Source of the DNA: Primula veris
Taxonomy: Eukaryota > Streptophyta > Magnoliopsida > Ericales > Primulaceae
DNA: 64,000 nucleotides
Direction: 5' to 3'
Assembly (NCBI GenBank): GCA_963682055.1
Contig: OY821749.1
Location: forward strand, 22,823,631-22,887,630
Shown: positions 56,827-64,000 of the stretch, piece by piece
Numbering within the stretch: position 1 is the stretch's first letter
Layout: each line of letters begins with the position of its first letter
Program-made: the position numbers and the translations under genes
The notes under the pieces: generated by a model
Database searches by the model: none
The model's input: only the letters and a program-made list of their open reading frames with translations
What the model was told of the DNA's origin: nothing

Positions 56827-57468
56827 AGGCCTGGTTTGGTTATAGCGGTTATGCTCAGCCTTGTTTACTTGCAACATTTAAGCTCTGCTTTAAAGTTTAT
56901 TCCAAAATGTTATATTTTGGTCATTTTCTTAGATAACTAAAAACGCATTTGGTTGATCCGCTTAAAGGCTGAATTTTTCAGGTTTTCTTGGTTTGAAAAA
57001 AGCTACTCCCTCCGTTCCTATTTAATTGTCCACTACGTGCAATTTTGACCGGCCAAAAACTTATATCAAAATTATCGGAATGAATATTTTCAAAAGTTGA
57101 TCATATAGTTAAAATGTTAAATTTTATGATTAGAATTTAAAAAAATTCATTTCGACAATTTTGATATAAGTTATAAGCCGGCCAAAATTGCACGTAGTTT
57201 TGTAATGGACAATTAAATGGGAACGGAGAGAGTAGTAAGTTTAAACTAGATAAACCTAATATTTCCGAACTAAAACATTTTAGCTTTAATTGCTCAAAAG
57301 CTGCAGCAAGACAGGGCATCTTCTTAAAAGTTGTACCGAATTTAGTTGATCAGCGTAAAATCTATGATTCTCTGTATTCACCTGGAACAACTAGAACCTT
57401 GAAGCTGGATTAACCTAGCCTATAAAAAATAAAAAACTTATTTGCAGCTATAGACAAACAAGTTCATA
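56827..57468. mobile_element. Tourist-like MITE candidate interrupted by a Stowaway
   Basis: The left end GGCCTGGTTTGGTTATAGCG follows TTA. The inverse of the right end reads GAACTTGTTTGTCTATAGCT. The ends resemble those of 54457-54937. It lies in an intron of the decayed glutamate synthase, between 57544 and 56613, and contains the Stowaway element at 57006-57232. Confidence 0.45.
57006..57232. mobile_element. Stowaway MITE
   Basis: The left end CTCCCTCCGTTCCTATTTAA and the inverse of the right end, CTCTCTCCGTTCCCATTTAA, match closely, and TA flanks both sides (57004-57005 and 57233-57234). Almost the whole 227 bp folds on itself, including GGCCAAAAACTTATATCAAA on one arm and its counterpart TTTGATATAAGTTATAAGCC on the other. 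It has no coding capacity and is probably mobilised by mariner-type transposases in trans. Confidence 0.93.
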
Positions 57469-58611
57469 GTGTACAATTAAAAACCTAATCTGTGGTATTA
57501 AGACCCAACAAATGAAATCAAAATAACAACGGCTACATCTTACCTTCAGGTCATGAATCAATTGCGCAAAGTCTTCGAATAGAGTAAATAACGTAATGAG
57601 GTGGCGGACTGATAAGTCCCACTCCAGCAGTGGAGTTTCTTGTCAGAGCAATGTCACCGATAACCTTATGGCCAGGAAGCTCTCCACCTTCACCAGGCAT
57701 GGCACCCTGCAATTATACCGGATAAAACTTAATAATAATTAAATAAGATACAATAAGCAATTCGACCACATAATTAACCTCACCCGGTGTCAAGGTAGGT
57801 GTCAGTTAAAAATGCAAAGGCAGCTTGTAATCTGTCCACGAACATAAACTTATAAACACGGCGAACCTCAGAACCTATTGAAAGCACATATGGATGGATG
57901 AACAAGATCGTATAATTTGCATAAATAAAAGCCATTTTTAATAAAGATCAGTAGTGCGATTTGAAAATTTACCTGAGCCATTTTTATCTGTATTTCATCG
58001 ACATTTGTAAGGTAGTAACTTGAAACACCGAATCTTCCACTTGAAACTTGCTTGATAGAACCTCTTTTCGGGTTCATTTTACGTTTGGGAGTGGCTCCAC
58101 TAGTGAAGGGTTCTTGCCTCCCTCACCTAGAAAGACATGTTACTAGGTTATTTGAAGGAGTGGAGGAAGAACAAATAAAAAAAACATATCTTTTTAAGTG
58201 AAAGTTTATTACTATTGCACACACAAATGTTTCATTATATTTCAAATTTGTACACCTGCATATAAAAGTTGGCTCTTAGTCCCCTAACCTAAAAAAAGTA
58301 ACCAATCTTTCTACACCAACATGGTTTTTTTGGTTAGTAATAAAAGACCATAGTCTGGAGATAGAAACTTTTTTCACAAAATGGTGCACACCAACATATA
58401 ATGTTTTTGATATTTTTGGTATACTAAGTGTACTTACTTCGTAGATAATTGTTAAAATAGATGATATGTTGACGTAGAAAAGCTATAATCAACCCATTTT
58501 AAGTTATGAGGTGCAAATGAATGTCATGAAATGCATACAGCGTCAACATTTTAAATTTAAGAAGAATTCAGATAAGGTAATGACGAAGAACTTGTACTAA
58601 ATATCGCTTTA

Positions 58612-58773
<162 letters not shown>

Positions 58774-60200
58774 TCATGAAGAGCAGCCTTAACCTCACCA
58801 TCTTTAAATTTTAACAAACCATGCAAATTGCATTGTTTATTCAACTCCGGTATCTTCTTAGTATACTCTTTATATACCAAAACGCTGTTACCTCTAGCAG
58901 CCTAGCCATAGCGAGGGCGTCGTTTAAATGTACCTGATGTAGGATACCAAATCCAAATCAGGAAACTAAAGAAGATTCTCGAAATCAAGCCTCCAAGCAA
59001 TAGAAACAACAGCAATCTCCCCCCCTCTTTCCCCATCTTCTTCTTCCTCCCTTCCCCTTTTTCCAATGAAAACGGAATTTTTCTGATACCAACCTCGAAT
59101 AAAAGGATAGCACAATTCCCAAAAAAAAACTGATTTAACTATGGCAATACTAATAAACAAGATACTAACTTTAGACCTCCCAAAGATGGAATATATGAAT
59201 AAAGACACAATCTTTAAGAATGAAAGCAACCTTTAAACTATAGGACACAAAAATAATTCTAAGAGTTCAGCGTGAACTTTGTATAAAAAATCAATTCATA
59301 CGATAAAAATAATTATCTAGCTATTTCAGATTACCAGATATATTTTTGCTAAGTTCAAAAACTTAAAAGTGATAAAACACAGCTCGATAAAATTATTCAA
59401 CGATATTTTGAAACTAATATTTTACAGTTGAAATTTAAACAACACACTTCCTAATGCTCATAAAAATGCGTTGGGGAATGAGATGTATGCCGCTTTTAAA
59501 GCAAACTCATTAAACATTGATCAACATTATGTCTGAATACATCGTAGGTTTAGTAAGTCTAAGTAATACCTCTGTCAGAAAGCACAAGCTTTGTATAACC
59601 TTCCTTAATTGCATTATGCACTTCTTTACAGATCCTATCCAAAGTCTCCTCCAACCCCTTTCTACCACGGCCCCGTGTATACGTAATATCAATAACCTTA
59701 CTGTGCCAGCCCCTAAAATTCATTTTATTAATGGCTTCCATTTCTTCGATGGACAAAAGTGGACCCTTAACTGACAAACGGTGGTATTGCTCTTCCCTGG
59801 TCTCAGTCAAATCCCTCTCCGGACCGATCATGCACTCCACTACTTTCTCTCGGATAGGATCGATTGGCGGGTTCATAACTTGAGCAAACATTTGTTAAAA
59901 TATTCAAATAGGAATTTTTCCCTATTTGACATAACTGCTGAAGGGGCATTGTTTCCCATGGAACTAAGGGCATCGAAGCCATCCTTGGCCATTGGTAGTA
60001 GCAGCATCTCCAAGGATTTAACTGTATAACTAGACAGTAAAAAGGCAATATTTAAGAGTAAACACTTGTGACCACTCCGCAAGATTTGAATAAGTTAAAA
60101 ACCTTGATTCGCAAGTAAGATAAAGTAAGTACCCGAAAGCCTCGGAGCCAATATTCCTTGAATCCCCAGATTTTCCATGCTTTCGTCATCATTTGAAACC

Positions 60201-60639
60201 TGTTTCACAATTTAAACAGAAGCCAGTTCAAAGTTGACGAAGACTTAAATGATAACAAAAAACTGGGCTTAATACTTAATGAAATTATCATCACGAGCGA
60301 ATCAAGAAAAGATCAGAAAGGGTAAGCCTCTGCCTCAAATGACAAAGTGCCCATCTCTTATAAGATTGATTATATATATACCATTTTGCTATTGAGTTTG
60401 TGGAGAGAGAGAGAGAGAGAGAGAGGGAGGGAGGTGCAAATTGGAAAACTCTCCGCAACATATGGTAAGTTTGCTTTTTAGCATCCATAGCTTATATTTA
60501 AATTATTCCGATTTTCGTAAATTAGGCTTAGGCGTCCTAAACTATGCATATAAAGCGGTCTTAGTGTTGAAACCTACAACCATCAAAGTTAATGGCAATA
60601 ATCGTTTTGAATTGGTGTAATCAATGTGATAATACTCAA
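60201..60639. other. Spacer with a (GA)n microsatellite
   Basis: 60402-60424 is a GA run. No further glutamate synthase exon is recognised upstream of 60200 on the minus strand. Confidence 0.5.
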
Positions 60640-61400
60640 GTGGGTCAATTTGTTAAGTTAGTCCCTTTATTTATTTTTTAGGAGATTTGGTTGGGTAAAA
60701 ATAATTTTAGATTTGAGAATGTTTGTATGAATATCTTTGATATTATTTTTAAAGTTAATAGTTGGTTCAAAGAGCTTAATAATTCTATGAAACTAAAGCC
60801 CCTATTAAAAAATTCCAAGGTATAACTCTTCAATCTTTGCTTATTAAACCTGTTCCTTTTAGAATGAAGAAGTATTTTCTGGTTTCTTGCAAATGCCCAA
60901 CTTCTGATAGATTAAATCTCAATTGTGATAGCTCTGCATATGACAACATGATCATAGTGGATGAGGAGGTGTTGTAAGAGATGATAAATGCATTTTAATT
61001 TTTACCATTTCTTTCTATTTTGACATTCAAAGTAACACCTATGCAGAGTTGATGGCCATTAAGGAAGGTTTGATTATTTGTTATAGTCTAGGTTTGTGTA
61101 ATGTGGAAATAGAAACTGACTCTGAACTACTAGACAATTGGTGGGAAAAAAAACACTAACCCTAGCCCTAAATTTGACAATTTATGTCATGATATCTGTG
61201 AACTAATGAATTTTGTAAGTAGTGGTTTAAGTCATATTTACAAGGAACAAAATCAGTTTCCAGATACTTTAGCAAAAAAAGGTGTCACTGGTTCTACTGG
61301 TTATTTTTTCTCATCAAGTGAGCTCACAAATCAAACATATGCAGTTTATGTTTTGGACCAAAAAAGTATGTATTGTTTGAGAGTGGGAAGTTTTTAATAA
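60640..61400 (+). pseudogene. LINE ORF2 C-terminal RNase H region, decayed
   Basis: Plus-strand frames give the tail of plant L1-type ORF2. EIWLGKNNFRFENVCMNIFD (about 60685-60745) is the usual W-E-W-xxRN-R-F block. LNLNCDSSAYDN (about 60925) opens the RNase H domain with its first Asp. GGVVRDDKCILIFTISFYFD is recovered with one base change of frame. NTYAELMAIKEGLIICYSLG (about 61030-61090) has the catalytic Glu, VEIETDSELLDNWW the second Asp, and IYKEQNQFPDTLAKKG (about 61240-61280) the last conserved block. Stops and frameshifts occur near 60830, 60975 and 61155. The reverse transcriptase part is absent, as in 5'-truncated LINEs. The approximately 100-bp tandem array follows directly. Confidence 0.85.
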
Positions 61401-61448
61401 GCTAAATTTTTGTGATCACCCCTTTTGTTTATTATTTTTTCACTTCTA

Positions 61449-62205
61449 GGATAACATATTTTGTATATGGCTGAAAAAGAAAATAATTTTAAAATTAGTT
61501 GCAAAGCTGATGTTAGGTGATTCCCTCTGTCATCTACTTTGGTTCTAGGATAGCATTTTTTATTGAATGGTTGGAGAAGCTAAAGTTGTTGATTGTCGGT
61601 TGCAAAGCTGCATGTGATTACCTATTTGTTGTCAAATTTGCATCTAGGATAGCATGTTTTTTATATGGCTGGAGATGCTTTTTATAAAATTAATTGCAAA
61701 GCTATAGTGATTACTCTTCTAGTTTATTAGTAGTGCTTTTCTAAAATAGCAAATTTTGTGTATGGCTAGAAAAAAGTTTCCCTTTTAAACTTATGGTTGC
61801 AAAGCTACAATGTTATAACCTTTTTTGGTGTCTTTAATTTTGGCTTTCTAAGATAGCATTCTGGGTGAATGGCTGGAGATTTCAAAAAATTTGAACAGTT
61901 GTAAAGCTGTTGGTTTTATTTGTGATTACCCTCTCTTGGGAATTTTAAATAAGGTTTCTTTTTTCAAATGGTTTGCAGCAACTTTGTGTTGGTTGTTTTC
62001 AGTGTTACTTGACCCAATTTTGTTTTCTAAGATGGCTCTTAAGCTGGAGAACTTGATTTATTTGTTTGACAGTTGCAAAGCTGCATCTTAGTGATCTTCC
62101 CTCTTTCCTTGTTTTAATTTTTCTTCTAAGATAGCATTTTTTTGTGAAATGGCTGGAGATTTTACATCTTTACCACTTTAACAGTTGTAAAGTTGTTTGG
62201 TCAAA
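61449..62205. repeat. ~100-bp tandem array, about seven divergent units
   Basis: Each unit starts with CTA(A/G)GATAGCATTTTTT-like sequence, then GAATGGCTGGAGA, a variable middle and AGTTGCAAAGCTGCATGTGATTACC-like sequence. Starts fall near 61449, 61547, 61645, 61742, 61849, 62027 and 62128. The fifth unit is longer, with an inserted segment. The array sits at the 3' side of the LINE RNase H relic. Confidence 0.88.
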
Positions 62206-62570
62206 TAGCCTTTGTGGCTTTTAGACTTTCTGTTCTTCTTATATTTCAGGTTGCAGAAAAATAGATGATAAGAAGAATGAAAACTTTTAGTGTTAATTAA
62301 GAAACAGACTTTGAAAAGATCGTTTTTGATACGTCTCTTGACTGTTTTCTTTCGAAATCTTATGTGATGGTTTATGAAGATATGAAGGTTTAGTTTTTAA
62401 AGAGAATGCTTTCTGAATTTGTGCTGATAAGTTTGTTTTCTCTTTTAAAAGCTTCATTTCCTATTTTAAAAGCAGGTTTAGAGCCTAAAATTTGTATGTG
62501 CCTTTTTAGCTTTTAATGTTGATAGACTTGGTCGGAATAGTCATCGTGAGGGCTTAGCTCACAAGATGTT

Positions 62571-63104
62571 TGATATAACATAAAAATTAGACCCGAATAT
62601 GTGTATTCGGGTATGAATCGACCCACACATTATAAGAGGGTATATATCATATGCTTGAATCCCAAAACCAAGGGTCTAATAGTGTTTTCTTAACAGACCA
62701 TTATTATTAAAAGCCCAAGCCCACTTAACGAGGGATCCCTGTCTGAAAATTCCATGAGATGGAGACATTTGTCAACATCCTAAAAGACATAATTGCCTAT
62801 AAATAGCCAGGTATCTTCACTGAAAAGGGATCAGAAAATCTATCTAAAAAATATAGAGAGAAGGAGACAAAAGAGAAAAACTCGTCAGAGCTTATCATAT
62901 CATAAAGCAAACCGAGCAAGAGTAAAGACCGAACACCGAAGATAAAGAAAGACCGAGATTAAGAGTAAATTGTAATATCGAGCATAAGTACAATAAGAAA
63001 TTGTAATCCGAGCAAGAACAATTACCGAGCAATAATAAAGAATAAAGAAGTGTTCAATATATTCTCTTTTATATTATTGTTGAGAAGCCTAACACAACCC
63101 ATCA
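62571..63104 (+). mobile_element. Solo LTR, probably Ty3/Gypsy type
   Basis: A 534-bp segment starts TGATATAACATAAAAATTAG and ends CAACCCATCA, so it has TGAT...ATCA ends. The flanks ATGTT (62566-62570) and AAGTT (63105-63109) agree at 4 of 5 bases. It contains a TATA box (TATAAATAG, 62798-62806) about two fifths in, and AATAAAGAATAAAG near 63034, as an LTR promoter and polyadenylation region should. No internal coding sequence or second LTR is present, which fits loss by LTR-LTR recombination. The exact borders are my best reading. Confidence 0.7.
62798..62806 (+). promoter_or_regulatory. TATA box of the solo LTR
   Basis: TATAAATAG, preceded by a GC-richer stretch and followed about 25-35 bases later by a CACTGAAAAGGGATCAG region where transcription could start. 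Confidence 0.6.
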
Positions 63105-63172
63105 AAGTTATGGCTTTATCAATGTTACTCTTTGTTTCAATAAAAGTTTGCTGATATTGATTAAAAAAAAAC

Positions 63173-63428
63173 GCTTCCTTTGATTGACTTGGTTTAGTTG
63201 TTTTCTTGTCAAGAATAGATATATTCTATGGCATGTTTACATATGTAAAAATAAATAAATTATTTCCTTAATTTAGTTGGTTATAAATAAGATTATAACT
63301 ATTGGTCATGTGAAAATAATTATGTACATAGTTTTAAGCTAAAAGAAAAAAAAATTGGTATAACAATTCAAATATTATGCATGTATAATACGATATACTA
63401 GTATATTTTCCAAATATATATACATATA
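63173..63428. other. AT-rich spacer
   Basis: No gene or repeat recognised. Confidence 0.45.
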
Positions 63429-63993
63429 TCTATACTAATAGTTTATGTGTATATGTTTTAAGAAGCATTGAAACATATAATTACAAAATAACCCATGTTC
63501 TTAACATTAATTACAAAAAAAAACTCACACTTGACATTTAAATACAAAAACTAACTGCCCATGATGTAACCGACTTTCTACATTTATATTGTATTATTTA
63601 ATTTCATTTATCCCATTATCATACCATATGCGTTGGTTTATTCTTTCTCCTTTCTCTACAAAGTACAAATTTGAAAAACATTGAAAAATGGAGCAAAATT
63701 TTACTATGATCAAACAATGAGAAGATAGGTTAGCACCATTTCTCTCTATTTTGATATTTTTTTTACATGTATTTGATTTCATTTATAATTCCAATTAGAT
63801 CTAATAAACCGGATTATTTTATGATTGATGTACCCTTTTCTCTCCATTTCGATATTTTTTTTTTCCAGGTATTTGATATCATTTATAATTCTAATTAAAT
63901 CTAATTAATAAAGCATATTATTTTGTGATTGATGTTTGAAATATAAAACAAATCTATGTGTTACACCACGCATCGCGTGGACACGTACGCTAT
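63429..63993 (+). mobile_element. Possible small non-autonomous Helitron
   Basis: The start TCTATACTAATAGTTTATGT, preceded by A, resembles 5' ends of plant Helitrons (TC followed by TACTATTA-like sequence). Near the end, CCACGC-ATC-GCGTGG (63966-63980) is a perfect hairpin 9 bases before CTAT. Helitrons end in CTRR (usually CTAG) about ten bases after such a hairpin, so the last base deviates. The body is AT-rich and non-coding and contains a tandem duplication. Confidence 0.45.
63739..63931. repeat. ~95-bp tandem duplication
   Basis: TTTCTCTCTATTTTGATATT to TTATTTTATGATTGATGT (63739-63831) recurs at 63838-63931 with scattered substitutions and a small indel. Confidence 0.88.
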
Positions 63994-64000
63994 ATATATA

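Larger units (their letters stand above)
62206..63172 (+). other. LINE-like 3' remnant interrupted by an LTR
   Basis: About 62515-62570 reads VDRLGRNSHREGLAHKMFD, which loosely resembles the end of a plant LINE RNase H domain. After the LTR, 63105-63172 has a 3'-UTR-like CTTTGTTTCAATAAAAGTTT and a short poly-A (ATTAAAAAAAAA). The two parts would join if the LTR were absent. Confidence 0.4.

Overview
This window is nuclear DNA of a flowering plant, most likely a eudicot. The evidence is an AT-rich background with spliced genes, plant gene families (ATL-type RING-H2 E3 ligase, WAT1/EamA transporter exon, NADH-glutamate synthase, family-2 aldehyde dehydrogenase), a Copia element primed by initiator tRNA-Met, Stowaway MITEs, CACTA- and hAT-type ends, plant L1-type LINEs and degenerate TTTAGGG repeats. 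It is a gene-poor, transposon-dominated region. Only two protein genes look intact: the inner hAT transposase (7585-10020) and a 130-residue RING-H2 gene (34142-34534, minus strand).

Layout. 1-1108: a possible unidentified exon and simple repeats. 1117-12253: a three-layer nest. An old, broken hAT element (8-bp target duplication GTTGTATA/GTTGTATC) was entered inside its transposase by a Copia retrotransposon (2489-10403, duplication TAAAT). The 3' LTR of that element was then entered by a second hAT element (6989-10203, exact duplication ACTGAGAG) with an uninterrupted 811-codon transposase. 12831-12985: minus-strand RING-H2 relic. 15847-18404: a fold-back element with long inverted arms made of palindromes, a minisatellite, GC-rich units and telomere-like blocks, with a pararetrovirus/gag-like coding fragment at the loop.

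21185-23250: decayed exons for the N-terminal part of NADH-glutamate synthase on the plus strand. 23530-24850: minus-strand LINE reverse transcriptase relic. 25-34 kb: repeats, a non-autonomous hAT element (30583-31577) and two CACTA-like left ends. 34-35.3 kb: the RING-H2 gene and an orphan WAT1 first exon. 35-45 kb: almost featureless AT-rich sequence with one Stowaway. 45.8-49.8 kb: scattered coding-like segments of an unidentified minus-strand gene, plus duplications.

54963-60200, minus strand: a later portion of NADH-glutamate synthase in decayed exons. It runs in the same orientation directly into decayed aldehyde dehydrogenase exons, with Tourist-like and Stowaway MITEs in its introns. 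60.6-63.2 kb: a LINE RNase H relic followed by an approximately 100-bp tandem array and a solo LTR. 63429-63993: a possible small Helitron.

The genes do not form a pathway. The two glutamate synthase pieces come from different, non-overlapping parts of the same enzyme and lie in opposite orientation 32 kb apart, which suggests a duplicated and rearranged locus. The strongest candidates for new biology are the composite fold-back element, the potentially autonomous hAT inside the nest, the glutamate synthase-aldehyde dehydrogenase chimera and the LINE-associated tandem array.
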